Shown here in pieces: positions 1 through 15,200 of a stretch of 64,000 nucleotides of DNA. The stretch spans positions 38,299,893 through 38,363,892 of the forward strand of contig CM031878.1 in NCBI GenBank assembly GCA_018697195.1, written 5' to 3'. The position numbers were made by a program, and so were the translations under genes. This stretch comes from Certhia americana. Its lineage: Eukaryota > Chordata > Aves > Passeriformes > Certhiidae. How positions within the stretch are numbered: the first letter of the stretch is position 1; every line of letters starts with the position of its first letter. The notes below the pieces were generated by a model. It was not told where the DNA came from, ran no database searches, and was given only the letters and a program-made list of their open reading frames with translations.

Positions 1-439
1 GGAATGCATTCCTTAACCCTGGGAAAAACAATGAAGCTGTTGCTTTAAACCACGGCAGCAATCTCTTTCAGTGTTAGACCATGGACAAAAGCTCATTTCA
101 GATGCGAGGAGAAGCAGTAAGCTGTGTTTAAATATTTTGATAATGTATTTGTTTACTTGAAAATAAAAGCTCTGGCACAGCTTATGCAATGAGATAAATG
201 GTTGGTTGTCACATTACCTAGGCTGGAAAAGTCTGCATCTCTTGCTGGGAACCAAAGCAATGGGAAAAATGTAAAAAATTTAATATTTCAAGTACAAAAA
301 CAAAGTAAAAGCCTTCTCACAAATTGTGGTAGCGAAGAATATTAACTGGTGGTGCTCAGCTATTTGTAAGTGCTTAGTACCAAACTTCCATTAACTTCAA
401 TGATATGACTTTTTCCTGTGGGAATTAGACTCCCGATTG

Positions 440-471
440 TTTTTTTTAATTTTTTTTTTTTTTTTTTTTTT
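440..471. repeat. oligo-T tract
   Basis: This is a T-rich run interrupted by AA, and it could be the relic of a poly(A) tail on the minus strand. No adjacent element was recognised. Confidence 0.9.
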
Positions 472-3400
472 AAATTATTTTGGAGGGGTTGGCCTATATT
501 TCTTGCAGCTTTTGATTTGTCTTCTTTTCCTGCTGCCAACCAGAAATGACTGGGAGTGTTTCTGCAACTTTAGTAAAAATCAACAGTTGAAAATGATTGA
601 CAAGTCTTAGTGAAACATCAGGGCCTAATTCCCACTGCTTTTCGGAGCAAATAGCAGTCCGTGTGCCTCTCTGGATTTTTTGTGCTCAGCCTATGTTGTT
701 GCTTTTTATTAGGTAGATGAGAACCATGAAGGAAACCATCCTGTTCAGAAAAAATCAAGTTCAAAGGCCAGTACCTTCTGATTTAGGCTTTCCTTTCTTC
801 TGTTTTTTTTTTTTTTTTTTGATCCCAATTTTGCATGCCTTCTGTCATTAAAAATTATAGCAGCAGCTTTCTTGGAGGCAAGACTGAATATAAGGCCAAC
901 TCTTTTTCTGCACTCCAAAGTGGTGAAAAAAGAAATCTTGGTGACCACAGGATGCATCAGCTTTAGAGCAGACTCATCATCACAGCATTTAGGAGGGCAA
1001 GGTTTCCATTCAGTGTGACATCATTCTCCTAAATAATCTACTCTTTGTGTCCATCACAGATAGGACACAAGTGGGTACAAATCATTGCATGAGACATTTG
1101 TACCTGATTTTAAGAATCATTTGCAATGATGTAGTTGTATTGGCATGTTGGTGGAAATTGCCAGCCCTGAAGGGTTTTAAGAATGAGTTTGTCTAAGGCC
1201 AGTGAGGAATACTATAATATTGTGAGTTATTTGAGTCTTAACAGCCATCTCTTCCTATTAGTGAGCTTTTCAGAAATAAGGCAAATAGTCTGTGCAACTA
1301 TGCAAGGAAGGACCCAGGACCTTTGAGGGAGGATGAGTACTGTCTAATCACCAGATAGCAAATCCTGCCAGCTCATGCCATCCTCCAGCATCTTCAGAGC
1401 CCAGCTCCCAGTGCTGCTGGAGCAGACACAGAAGCCAGACTGCTGCAGTCTGTGCAGAGGGCCCAGGGATCTGCCCCCTACACTGCCCATATGTGTCCAC
1501 AGCACCACTGCTGGAGTTCTCACGGGGTCCAGACCCAGCAATGTCCCTGTCTTATCAGTAAAGCGCGTATTTTGTGCATTTAAGGAACAAAAATGTACTT
1601 TCAGTCTAGACACTGCCCACAGCTTCCTAACACCCTCCTCTCATGTTGGGTCTGGACTCACTCCTAAGAGGAAGAGTGGGTGGAGACTGCAGATTCCTAT
1701 CTCAGTCCAAGCACGTGTACACAAACATGTTCAAAGGAAGTTTGCAGCTGGGCTATTAGACTAACCCTGACTCCAAGCCTAGGTATGGCATTGGATCCTC
1801 AAGAAAACAGCTGAGCGACTTCAAGTGGAGTGTGTTTATGTTGTATGTGGAAAGGGACTCACTGTGTGCTTCTGCATAGAAATACAGGCTATGTCCTGAG
1901 AACACGAGTGTTGCCATCTTTTTTCTAAAACAGCCCCAGGAATGTAAAAGTTGTTCAAAAAGTAGGTAGGCAATGTCTGGTCAAAGTGCTGTCCAGAGGA
2001 ATGGCAGGTGTTTGTTCTCATGGGATCTCTCCATGTCTCAAAGTGTCTGAATATTAAAAGGGATCATTTGTATGTGAAGGGGTAAAGAAGGGTCAGGGCC
2101 ACATTGTTCTTTGCTTTTTTTGTTTGTTAGAACAAAGCAAGGAGTCAAATTAGAATTCACAGGGTGGAGGGACAGCCAAACTTCGTGCGTGGGAACCTGT
2201 TTGCATTTGTAACTAGCATAGTGTTAATTAAGTTGAAATGGATTCATAAACATGATTTCAGTGCTGGTTTGTTTTTCTCTAAAACTTTGTTTCAAGGATA
2301 GAAGAGAAAGAGGAGAGGCAGTCCTTTTGCATGTGCATGTGACAATTTAAGCACAGTTAACACTCCAGTTTTCTCTGTGTGCATGGTGCAAATCACGAAA
2401 AGACAATTTGCAGAATATTACTATAGGTCTCATAATAACCATATTTTGGCCTTGATTTTGCACAAGAAATTGTAAAAGGAGGAAAATAAGATAGTTACAA
2501 TGCCAGTTCAGCTTGGGGTTTAGCTAATTTAAAATGTGATTCCTATGAACAATAGCTCCAAATTGCAACTGGGATTAAATTACATGTTATCTCATTTGTA
2601 TTCAGCATCACCACTACAGCTTTCAATTGCAGCTTCTGGTATAAACTGCCTGTGTGAACAAAGCATTTAACAGTTTCTGTATTTCTGAGTCAATCCGTAT
2701 CAAGTCAGTTCAGTGACACACAGAACAGGCTTTCTTCATGGTTTTTTGCTCCCAGTCTGTTGCTTGCAAGGCCAAGGGATGCACGCAGCACATTTGACTT
2801 CAATCTGGGAGACACACAATAAGCTCATTTCCATTTTAAAATCATTTTCCAGAGAAGAGCTGTACCCGATTAAAAAGAAAAAAACCAAACGCATAGTTAC
2901 TGGGGAAAAAAAAAAAAGAAAAAAGTGTGTTGCTCTAGTAAGGAGAGAGATGCTGTTTGGATAGTCTATGAGACAGCTAGCACAGCTGCATTTATAATAA
3001 TCCCATTCACATCTGATTCAGCTGGAAGGAGGGCTGTGTAACATCACAGTACTTATACTGCTCTGGAGTGTTCACAGCAAAAGCCAAGACACACACAGCA
3101 GGTCAGAGAGGCAAGGTCTGGAGCCATTGTCCTGTTTGTCACTAAAGCTGCACAACCTGGCCTGTGGGAAGGGACAACAGCTTCTGCCCTTTGCTGAGTC
3201 TCTAAATCAGGTAAAGAAGGGACGTCCCCTTCCTCAATCAGGAAAGAAAGTCCCCTGTGCCCATGAGTGCAAGGGGCAAGAGCAGGGATTGTGAGCATTT
3301 GCCATTTCTACAGTAAGGACCTGGCCTCTGGGAGCAGAAGTGTCTTTCTACTCTGAAGGTTCTGAAGAATGGATGGGAATGACCAGCTACTCCCAGGCTC

Positions 3401-3711
3401 ACTGTCTAATGAAGCTTAGTACAAAGTAAGGAGCAAAAACTGTAAAGTTTGTTGAATAAAGTTATTTGTAATCACAGTTGTGGAAGCCTGACTACTGCAG
3501 CCACTATGATTCTGAAAGCTACAAAATGTTTTGGGATGTTTCATTATTTACACTCCTTTAATTATGCCTGTAGTGGCTTAATCTATCACCTGGTGATATT
3601 TTCCTGCATGAGAGAATTTAACCAATAAGAAAAGAGGATTTTCTTTGTGCCTATTATTAGAGCTTTGAAGTTCTGCATTAAATAAAATCTTTTTTTTCCT
3701 AGTGGCTCTCT

Positions 3712-3745
3712 TTTGTTTGTTTGTTTGATTGGTTGGTTGGTTTGG
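3712..3745. repeat. (GTTT)n/(GGTT)n tetramer repeat
   Basis: GTTTGTTTGTTT passes into GGTTGGTTGGTTTGG, a compound tetramer repeat. Confidence 0.9.
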
Positions 3746-6700
3746 CTACTTATTTCAGTCCAAGTGAATGTAACTGAAAATTGAACTTTGCTTGACTTGG
3801 ATCAAAGGAGGCAGGAGAAATGAAATCTCATGTAACTCCTTTATTTCTCTGGAAATCAATGCAATATTTCTTCCTATGATTTCAAAGCTTGCCTAAAATT
3901 TGAAGAAATGTTTATCAAATAAAGGATGTTCTTTGGTCTCCAGATAGAATATCTAACTATGATTTTTCAAAGTTGGAGGCAGGCCCCCATGATCTGCTAA
4001 ACATAATGGTATTAAGCACTATGATTCTGTTGTAAATTTCTGTGTTTACTCACAATGTGCCCTAAATTTGGCATTAGACCAATTTTCTTTTATATTGCCT
4101 ATTTGTAGATGTGAAAACCACCTCCTTGGTGACATGATTCCCTGTTGAGGACTGTGTGAAAATAAAGTTGAATGGAACACTAGAAATGAGACTTGCTTCT
4201 AAGGGCTGGGGTTTGGGGGTGGAGTTTTTTTGCTTTCTGTATGAGTTTCAGATGCAAACTGATGGAGTTCATGTGGTGGCAAGCACTGCTGAATCAGGAG
4301 AAACTCAGATACAAAAATATCCCTTTAAGTTTGGGATCTTCATCCTTATGGAAACAGGAGACACAAGTAGTATAATGAAACACAGTGTGATTTTCTGTGG
4401 GTTCAGAGATGTTTCCAGTAATCTGTCTGTTCTCACTGGTGCCTCTCTTGAGAGATTTCAGGGGCTGAGACCTCCCAGCCTGTGGACTTAGTTCTGTTGC
4501 CCTACTTGTCTAACAGAGAGATGCTAATAGCTGTGAAATATGTCTTTTTAGATTATTCATAAACAAGTGTATTGAGAGACTAGGGAAATCAATGCAAGAT
4601 CACCACATCTCTGTGACTAGCTTACGATTTATGCCATTTTCACTAAACAAAGCACTTCTGGAAGCCAGTATTACTAGGAACCCTACAAAAACATTCAATT
4701 TAGCCATTCTGCATTTGCAGAGTGTCTCTAGTGCTGGGGTTCTTCTATGCCTTAACTCTTAAAGTGGTTGAGGACACCAATCCAGTCTGAAAAGAGGTGA
4801 AGGTGTTTGTAGAGGAAAGCGAACCAATACAGCAAATTCTTATATGTCACCAGCCTGTATTTTTCACTTAATTAACTTTTTTTTGCAAGCAGTTTCTCCA
4901 GAAGCAGTGCTTCAGTGACAGACTCTGTTCCCAGGTAGCATATCGACATAATGACTAATTTGTAAAGAAATTATTTAATTTATTCAATTGCACTTAGTAG
5001 ATCAGCACCAGAGAGGCAGTGCAGAAGAGGAAGACAGTAGAAAATCATGAAGAGGTTGATTGCAAAGAGATGTTATTGCAATTATTCTGATTTGTCCTGG
5101 ACTTTTTTCTCATCGACTGCGTATGGAATTAAAGGTGGAAGGCCAGGTAATTCAATGAAGTTTCTACATTTGGCTGATGTGAATATCCACCAAGAGAGGA
5201 AAATGGAAACCTGCTTGCTGCCTCAGCCAGTATGAAAAGTTCCTATTAACCCTAGTACTGTAGTAGATATCTGTTTTCCCTGTTGTAACTTAGCATCAAG
5301 ATTGAAAAAAGGGGCAGTGGAGATGCAGTAAAACACAAATTAAGCCTGTTTGCAATAATTCTTGTGCATCTTTGCCTCTGACAAAACAGAGGCAGATTCA
5401 TGATCTTGCATCTCACTTCTACATAACATATATTCTGTAGCCTAGGAAGGAGGCAAGCTGGCAATGGGGCTTCAAAAATTATTATTTTGGTTTTGCAGAA
5501 GCTGACCACCGACTTGGAAGTTGAAAGGTACATTTGGAAGAAACAAGGAAAATCAAAGCATCCTGTGATAGCCATTTCCCTGAATCTTCTCTCTGAAAGA
5601 GACATGAAAGGTGGTTTCAAAATCACCTCCACCATGGATTTCCATCGAAGGGCTGAGTGCTGACAGGATGTGGGGGCCTCTAATGACACCATTTGGTCAC
5701 TGATTATTTGTAGGTTGGGGCTTAGTGGGTGGCATCGAGCTCTTTTAGAACTTTTTCATCTTCTTGTTGCTTTTGGCTGTTTTCTTCTTTTTGTCTTTTC
5801 TTCTTTCTTTTTTTTCTTCTGTCCCCTGGAGTGGCCGGGAAAGGGTGGTGGTGGGAGGACACAGCATTCACAGCTAGCCTGAGACACAAGCCAGTTTATT
5901 TACTTAAACAACAAACATCCAGCATGCCAGGAGAGCAGTGACAGAGGGCAGTTCCTGAATGGGATGAGACAGTATGTCTTCTAAAGCGCCCACCCACGTC
6001 GCCTGAAAGGGTTTAGCGGTGCTGACTCCTTGTGGGGAAATAAAAGCTTGTGTGTTCAGAAACGTCACAGACAACCCAGCAATGTGTGTGATGTGAGGAT
6101 CTCACAAGCTGTCTGCAAATGACCAGAGGCAAAACTCTGCTTATTTTCCCTTTATTTCCTTCACAGCTCTGCGTACCCCTCCCCCGGACTTCTTTTTGGG
6201 GCTGTCATTCTTCTCATCGTCCTGCATGCATCTGGCATTAAGCAGCAGAGCACATTCTCCATCAGAGGGACAGAGAAGAGGGTTATATAAATAAACAGAA
6301 CAACAAGAACATTTCTAGGAGCAACATCAAACCCGACCTTTTGTTTTAGGGCAAAAAGCAACGAAGATGTTCTTGAGAAAACAGCTTAGCTGAGAGAGAA
6401 AAAACACAAACCCTTGAACTGTTGTGCCTGTGAGAAGCTGACCAAGCAGTGATTTGCTTTCTTACTAGGTCTCTGAACTCTGCTGGACTATAAAAATGTA
6501 CATGGTCGTTGTCATTCTGTAAAGTTTGGTAACCTCAGAACCCAGCTGAAATGAAGCAAAACAAACCTTTTGCTGTCTGTTGTTTTTTCTAGCAGTCCTG
6601 GAGTTGGATTTTTGCTGACAACTCCTCAGCACAGCAATATGTGACACCAGCACTCTGTGATCTCTGCTGCTCTCCTGCTGCTTTTCCAGACTGAGGCAAA

Positions 6701-9149
6701 GGTGTTGACTTTGACCTACAAAGCCCTTGATGGCTTTTGACTTTCCTACTAGATTTTCTCTCTCTGAAAGCTGTTACCAACAGAGGCACCCCAGATGCTG
6801 TGTTTAAAAGAGAGCTATGAGGCAGGATTCTCATTAAGCATGCCTTGTGGAAACTCTTCCATATGCACTCCAAAATATTCTCATGTGAAAAACTTGCATA
6901 AGAGCAAGTAATTTCCTCTGGCTCTGGTCAAAGTCTAATGCACCCTTGAAAGATGACCAGGGAATTCCAAGATTTCATCCTTGGTCTTCTAAATGCCAGC
7001 TCAGAAATTCTTCTATGGGGTTTTTAAAAGTACTCAGACACTGGTAATGCTGTACCAACTTCCTTCAATTTCGATGGTATTTGAGAAGTTCCTTATTTCA
7101 GTTAAAGGGAATAAAATCAATTTCATCTAAATTCAGGTGCTTAAAATTTTATTTCAGCATTTATTATCTAATTAATGAGTACTTATCACTTAATACTGCT
7201 GCACCTAGGCTTCAGTTAATATGAACTATTAGACTGGACTTCATCAGCAGTAAATGATGAGGATTTTTTTGTTAGCCATCTAGACATTGCTGTAGAATTA
7301 GAGAACCCATAGTCTAGAACTTCCCTTCTTCTTTGCTGATTAGAGAAAGTCAGTGAATACTCACATGCATCTGAAACTCAGTTACCTAACTACACTTAAA
7401 CAGGGAAAGGTCAGATGGTGGTTGCATCAAAACTGGGTTTTTTTTTCATTTCCTTTTAGCTAAAATATCTTTCTGTAACGCATAATCTTTCTCAAAAAGT
7501 TTATGACTTCTTACTAGCACTGAGTTCTTTTCATCTCAACTCTTAGGTTGGGATCAACAACAGTGATTAGCTTTACCCACATGGCATTTCAATGGCTTTC
7601 TGGATTTGGACTTTACTATCCTAAATCACAGTTTATCCCATCCACTCTTGCCTGGCTACCCTTAGCATTATATAAAATCATAAGCAGACACTCCCTTCTA
7701 ATAAACTAAAGCTCATCCTAAAAATATACATACTTGGAAATCTCCTAGAACACAGAACCAGAACTCATTTGCAGTCCACCTTTTAAGGAGACTGGTGAAA
7801 TCCTGTTCTGAAGTAGTCTAAGAGTACAACTCATCTGACTTCTCTGAGAAGGGCATTTCTCTCCCTGCTTTTCCCACAAAACACTGTAGCAAGCTTGTAA
7901 ATATTTTGTACCTCTGCTAGAAGCTTCACAGATAATTCATGCAGCACTCACAGGGTGAAGAATGACACATTTGGACAGATTTCTGTGCCTATGCACACCT
8001 GCAGTTGTGAACGTGTGTCCTTACATATGAGAATGACATCTCTCAATGAATTAAATTAAATTATTTCAATAAATAGGAAAGCTGATCCCAGAACTAGGGA
8101 CAGACAGAGTTGATTTTCTGATGATGCTATCAAATCACATAAGCATATAATAATTTGTGAAATATGCCTATTACATCCACAGAAGTCCTGGGCTGAATGA
8201 AACTGGTCAGAAAAGTGCTCTACTTCTTCTATTTAGCTCTTCCAGAGAGAACTTGAAATTGTCCTTCCTTTCATGTGCACCATAAAATGCAGTTTGTCTC
8301 TTCTGGTAGAACTGAGGTTTACCAGGAGACAGAATCTCACTTCACTGAACACCATTTCACAGATTGTTACCTGTGCTAGAGCTCATAGCTCACGCCTGCT
8401 TTCACCACCAATCAGCTTTCCTGGTCTGTAGTCTCTGTGCTGATCACACACAGAGCAAAACTCTCTGCTAAGAGGCATAACCCTGCATTCCTCCCTACAC
8501 ACACCCCTAGGTATTGAGAGACGCAATCTCAACTAATAGACAATTTTGAGTTTGTGCTTCCTCTGTTGCTGTTTGCTGTGTGTGGATACAGTCTCACACA
8601 GCACCACTGAAGTACAAAGCTATTGCTAAATGCAGTCTTAAAAGAGCAGAGGGCATTTATAAACCTTGCTACCTTGTTTTGGGTCTCTGAAAACATTTGC
8701 CCTGCACATTACACCATGCAGACAGTCATATGCTTAATGGTCATATGCTTGCACTTGGACTACAGTAAATATGTGCTTCAGTGTTTTGTTAATAAACCGT
8801 AGCACAGCCAATCTCTGGTGCAATTTTAATTGGAGAATCACAATGTCCCTGAAAAATGAAGGAGAAGCTAGTCCAAATTTTTAAACAGACCATTCTACTG
8901 TACTATACTGCACCCAATGGGGAAGAAAGAGTCCTGTAATGACCAAAACTGAACAATTACCTTTGGGTATATGTTTTTGTTAGTAAATTCTGGCTCATTT
9001 CAAAGTGATCTGTAGGAGTCGGTTTTGCTCTCAAGCCTCAAGTGACTAGCAAACCTCTAAGCTCATACCATCTGTGGCACGCATTTTTGTTGTGCCAAGA
9101 GTGTAGACCCTTTATCAACACCTGCCCTCCAGGAGGAAACAGGTAGGAA

Positions 9150-9232
9150 GGTTATGTGAGTTAGTGGGCATAGTAGTATTTAGTCAAAGATTGTACTTGA
9201 TGGTCTTGGAGGTTTTTTCCTACCGTGGAAAA
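9150..9232 (+). mobile_element. short CR1-like 3'-end relic
   Basis: The stretch containing GTACTTGATGGTCTTGGAGG and TTTTTTCCTACC resembles the CR1 3' terminal part (typical form: GATGATCTT.GAGGTC.TTTCCAACC). The terminal octamers are not visible, so the call is tentative. Confidence 0.4.
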
Positions 9233-12200
9233 ATAGTTCCGACACTCAAAATTTATTTACAGTTCATTAAACTGTTACCTTCTACCCACACCAATCAGGA
9301 GGGACAGAGCTTTATGGAAAATGTTTTGTGAACAAGTATTTGTCTTCAAAGTTTCTCTGAATGTTTTTTGGTACAGCTCCACAGTAAGCCTCCATGTTTC
9401 CGCTTAGTTTTTGAGATTATATGCAGCCTAAATTACCTAAACCACATGACTTGTTTTGGAGCTAGCATGGAAAATCTCAACTTCAAAACAGTAGAGTCAA
9501 TACAAACATAAACGATGAACAGCTCTCCCCATATAATTAGGATACTCCTAATACTTTAATCCTAAAATACATAGAAGAAAATGAACAACATCACAATAAC
9601 ATATACAAACTGTTACTCAAGTATGTGAATATATGAATGTAATTATGGCATGCCAGCTCCCATTCTGAATATTTTAGTGTGGTGGGAAGTCTGCTGAAAT
9701 CTCTGTGGAATGCAGATACATTCCAATCATCCAAACAGTTCCAGGACAGTCCAAACGTCATGATTTCAAATAAATTCATGTACTCCCTGAGTTTTAGAAC
9801 TGAAGGATTCGTCTGACATCTGGATGATCTGAAATTTGGTTATGAAAAAGCTGACTCATCTGAGTTTATGAGAATTCTATATTTGGACTATATATATTAT
9901 GGATTTACAGTGTTATCAAATTCAGACTCTTGAAGTCAGAAATACAATGCACTCATACCAGCTAACTGCCAGAAGAGAAAGAGGCAATTTTCTGCTGAGA
10001 CATGTACCACATGTACTGATTTTGCATCTCGATTTCAAGTTTTAGGCAGACTCTGGCTATCATTGGCTTCACTACAATTCTCAGAGCAATTATTGCACAT
10101 ATAAAAATTCTCCAAATGGGGGACCACAGTATTATAAGTGCAGGATTTTTTTCCAAAAGGAATTACTGCATCAAAGGAATAAATAAATAAATTGTAATAA
10201 TATTCCCTCATAGTGTAAAAATACATTAAATCTAAATAATTCTAGAAACAAGTGCAGTTAGAAGGGAACTAACTGGAGTTAGTTTTGATGTTTGCTTTGT
10301 AAAAGTAATCTGGAATTCTTGTTAAACATGTTGAGTTGTTTTAGCCATACAGAGAAAAATGTAAGTTTTAATAGACATTGAAAAGTTTGGTTTCATATTT
10401 TGAAGTGACATGCTGTTTAGAAATGTATCCATCTTTATTTTACAAGAGAGAAAAATCTCTGAATGAAACTCTGCATTGTAGGGTTAAACAAAACGCCTTG
10501 TACATTCTTTCCAACAACAGTTTTACGACTTCCTGGTTTGCCCATGATTGAAAATACAACTGATCCTCCATGTAAAGTTCAGGGAGATGCAGTTTTTTAA
10601 TGAAATCTGAAATTTGTTCTCAGGGGGACACATCCTTCCAGAGCACTGCAGCAGTGATGAATGTGAGGCACAGCAGCATGACAATGAACCTCCAACTACA
10701 CTCTTCACAAACCTGTGGTACCAAATCCAGGGCAGATGACCTTTCAATTGGAAAAAGCAAAGCAACTGATGACCTTGGGCTATGAAGTGTAAATATGTTC
10801 TATCTTCACTGTATTTCTAATTTATTGACCTGTAGATGAGGAAAACAGAATTGGGACTAAAAGAATTTACATTGTTTTTATTTTCTGGTGAAACAAACAA
10901 AGAAATTCAATAGGGCTGTGTTTTAATTTGTCATAGTGTTCATGAGACACATAAATATCACTGACATTAATCTTCACTTGGGACTGCAAAACACTTGTCT
11001 AATTATGGAAGCTCAGATAGTTATCTTTTAGATTGTCAATTTACTGCAAAACCATTTACAGGTTAAATATGTGAGACTCTTGTCTAATCTTAGTTAAAAT
11101 ATACTATAAGGGGCAATGCCACCCCCCACAAACTGATTTAAAAGAATTATCTCGTATGTGTCCTGTCTAATAGACACAATAATGTAAGCCTGTGAAAAAC
11201 ATGACAAAATCACACACAAGAAAGAACCACCACAACAGAGCATACTGAACACCTGCTAAACCTATAGAAGTCACATTGTTTCCTGCACTGGCTGTTTGAA
11301 CATCTGACCTTACTGAAGCCAGGATGACTTGGAACAGCTTACAGAAGAACTATTGACTGAAGAGACCTTTATATGGAAAACCATTGTCCAGTTAAATTTT
11401 ATGACTTTGCAGCTATTAAACTAGAGAAATTTTAACAGAGAAAATTCTTTCGAGGTTTCTTTATGGAGTAAGTAAGCTGAGTTCCCCCTTTCTTCACAGA
11501 TTAGGCTCTGTTCTAAGAAGATCTCTCATCTTTCATCTACTGGAAAAAACAAAGAGCATGGGCAGTGTAAGCCCCTCATTATGAATGAACTTCACCTGCC
11601 TAGAAAGAGGAGGAAAAATTGTCAGCAATTCTACTGTTGTGATTGATTATAGAGAAGCCTGCTGGATGTGACCAGAGTTACTCCTCTGGCTAATAATTAC
11701 ATTATCAGGAATGTCTTCCCTATTGGCCACAACATTTGCCAACAAGAAGTTTCCCTTTACCTAAGTGTCATTCCAAGACCGACATCAAAGGAGCAGGTAA
11801 TGACTACCATGTCACACAAAGTCTTATCCTGCATGGCACACAATTGTTCAAAGGTGAAGGATCTTTCACCGGGAGAAAATAGGGCAGAAGACATGGCCTA
11901 TCAAAACCCACTGTCACATACGTGCCTGTGTTCTTTTGACTCACCCCACTGCTGAAGATATGTTACAGTCTGTGGCAGGGCTTTCTTCAGTGGCTTGGTC
12001 CCAGGGAACAAGTCAGCAGTTAAATCTACACAATACCATGTGCATAGTCGCACTCATTCAGCTTTTCTGATGCAGCCACATTAGACCTAGACCTGGAGTA
12101 CATGGAGGGAGAAACAGATACCAAAATATGTAGACTTCAAAAGTACTCTTATATGACATTCCAAAGTCATATTAAAATCCACTGTAATCCTCCTTGCCAG

Positions 12201-15200
12201 GACTTCTCTGCCAGACCATCACTCATGGTCTTTATTACCCATTCTTGTAAGCCTGGAGAATTACATTTCATATCTTGTTAGATATTATATGTCATTTCTA
12301 AAATGCTGATGTATGTCAGGACCCACCCAGGGCACCATCTGATGAGAACTACAGTGTAACTTTTTATTAAACCTTCAAAACATATCGGAATTGAGAATGA
12401 GGCTATTATACTTCTACAAGCATAATTGTATTCTGAACTACCAGGTTACTGATTGTTCATTGTGCTGTCCTCCTTTCCTGGTACCAGAGGATTTTGCCAG
12501 ATTATATGTCCTTTATGCTTCACTCTGTTCTTTTGCTCCCTGACTCAAGGAAACCACATATTAATCACAGCAAGCCAAGTTCAAAGCAGAGGACATGATC
12601 GAAACCAACAACATGAAGACCCTTTTCATAATATTTAAATGTCCTAAAGGTTTACACTTTGTAAATTGGGTCATTGTAGGATTTATTCTCCCCATATTTT
12701 CCAGTGTTTGATAGCAAAAGCTAAGTGTATCAAAATAAAAAAAATGCATCTTGAAAAGCAACATTTGTTTCCTATGTGGTAGTGCACTCCCACAAGTACA
12801 AATTGACGTCAGTGCACTGCACAGGCTGCTGGGGGTAGGGGGAGGGCAGCTAGAAGCACACCTTGGGATAAATACCATTTACCTATCATTCTGTTGTGAA
12901 GCACCATGCAGAGTCTTGTCTTGAAAAGATTACAGAGAAATGACAACTCTATTGCCATGCTCTTTTTCCTTTTTTTGTTTTTTTTGTTTTTCATGCATAT
13001 ATTTAGAATAACACCATAGAAAATATTTGAAAAAGCCATGAGCTTATTTCCTTTTCCTAGCATTTGAAGTTCTGTGCTCTACCTGCAAAGTGGAAATCTC
13101 AGAGAACCCCACCTGCCAATGCCCTGGCATTGTGCTGTGTGGAGAATCTCCCTAATACTGCCATGTGGTGAGCAGTGCCAGCTACGGAATCTTTCCTGTA
13201 CATTTGCATGAGATCTGCAGTTGCTGCTCATGTCAGTTTGAATTTTGGATGTGATAGGTACTGCCAAAGTTATCGTGCTTGATGTGTGGTCTAAAAGGGA
13301 AAAGGCATTTCCTTGGAGGACAGCAGCACAGTGCCACATGCTTCAAGCAACTTGGGGCTGCTGCAGTGTCATCTCACTTTTGCAAATGGGGAAAAGCTGC
13401 TTTATTTGGATCATTTATTACTTCATTCTTACCAGAATCTTATTTTAAGATACTTTCTCTGTTTGTGTTGTGACAAACTTTAAAGGCAATATGAGTTTTA
13501 CAATTTAACAGAATGCTGGAAACGTGAATGGTGCCACAAACATAAGAGAAGTATATTGTCCCTGCAGCTCATTATAAAATCAAAGGTACTATTACAGCAA
13601 CAGTGAATTGATGAGTTCCAAAGATTGGCAGTCCGGCTCTTTCTTCAATGTTGTTATCTAGAGGCTCAACACATATTTGATGAGCAAATATTTTATCCAG
13701 CAATATTTCTTTAATCAGATTAAAATAATTGTCACAATTCCAAAACCTTATGAACAAATACTGAACTTTTAAAAGAAGTGATGGGAGAAAGTCAAATATA
13801 TAAGAATTGCAGCACAGTTATGGCCAGGTTCATGAGAATATTTATTACTTTAGAACAGCTGAAAATAGTAGTGAATATGCAATTTGTGTACATGAATAAT
13901 ACTGTGTCTACTTGGTAATAAATACCAAGGAGCATTATAAATAATCTGATAACCTCAGAACATTTGTGTCATGCATGTGTGTCTATGTGAAGAGATACAA
14001 CATACGTTTCACACATACTTTATTTACATGAATGCTAAAATGTCTAGTGCCCCCAGAAGAGCAGAAGAACTGACATGGTCCTGAGAGTGCTTGGGCTTAT
14101 CCCAGTGTAAATTTGACCTTCCAAGCTTAAGTGTAGCTTTCCCAACATCAGTGCTACACGTGGTGCTGCTGGAACATTAAGAAGTGACCCCAGCAGGGCT
14201 GAAAGCAGCTTTCAAGTGCCCAGAGGAACTCTACTTACCTCCTGAATTATATGATTACAATCCATAAAGAAAGTAGCTTCTGAAGGTGAAATTAGCTGAA
14301 TTCCACTTTTCTGTACACAAGCTGTGATTTTTTTGGCCAGGTAACTGGCTGGATAATTTGATGATTGGTGGAACTAGGGGCAACACCTCATCCCTAGAGG
14401 AGCTGACCTGATCCTTTTGAGTACCAGGGACAAAGAGCAGTCCTGTAAGAAAGAGGACAAGGGATGCTCCACACAGTTGCCATTCCCAGAGAGAGGCAGG
14501 CAACAATGCCCAGATGAGAAGGGAAACACCTTAAATCCTTTAAGAAGTTGTACTCTGCACTGCTTCCCTGGGGAGGTAATAAACATCCTACAACAGAAAT
14601 TAAGATAACATGAGAAGATAGCTGCTGGAGAAAAATGAGAAGGCCAAATGCATGTGTAGGAACAGCTTTAAGGCAGAAAATAGCCATCTCCAGCATAGAC
14701 ATGGGTGTATCAGCTGGATGTGCTGCAGTGTAAAATAGGGTGGGAAAATGCACTGACTGAGCAGTTGTCACATTCTTGCTAGTTTGTGAGCACTCCCACC
14801 ATATCAGATAGTGCTGGGTAACCCTTCTTTTGTGGAAAAGGTAGAAAACTACCCCACATTTAAATGGGGTTAAGGATATGGCCACTGCTGGAATTACATG
14901 GCACCTGGGGAGACAGGGACTGTCTCTATAGGGTCATTAAGAAGCTGTTAAGAAAAAAGAACCTGCTGGTGACATTAAGCAGAGGCTTGCAACTAGATCA
15001 GAGAATATATAAAAGTGTCTAAAAATTACAGCAAAATACATTGATTTTCGTTTTTACTGAGAAGCTTGTTACATTAGAGAATGAAAAAAAAAAAAAAAAG
15101 GTGAGATGGCTGTGAGTGTGTCCTCATAAACTCCAAAAGCAACATCTGAAATTTTAAAATTAGAAACAAATATCTGTGATTGTTGCTCACAAGCATATGA

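Larger units (their letters stand above)
1..9149. other. no gene seen
   Basis: The sequence is non-coding in both strands. It holds oligo-T tracts near 440 and 807, a tetramer repeat near 3,720 and an A-rich stretch near 2,900. The open frames present (up to about 146 codons) show no recognisable domain, have no splice context and overlap one another on opposite strands. It is either intergenic or the far 3' part of the HSD17B3 locus. Confidence 0.6.

Noticed and set aside
5480..5610. Frame reading QMYLSTSKSVVSF, resembling MYSASKAFVCAF of HSD17B3
   Set aside because: It lies 28 kb from exon 6, with no donor at the expected Lys codon and an extra residue inside the motif. The candidate near 32.7 kb fits position and acceptor better.
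14394..14885. 163-codon minus-strand open frame
   Set aside because: It overlaps several frames on both strands and has no domain or conserved motif.
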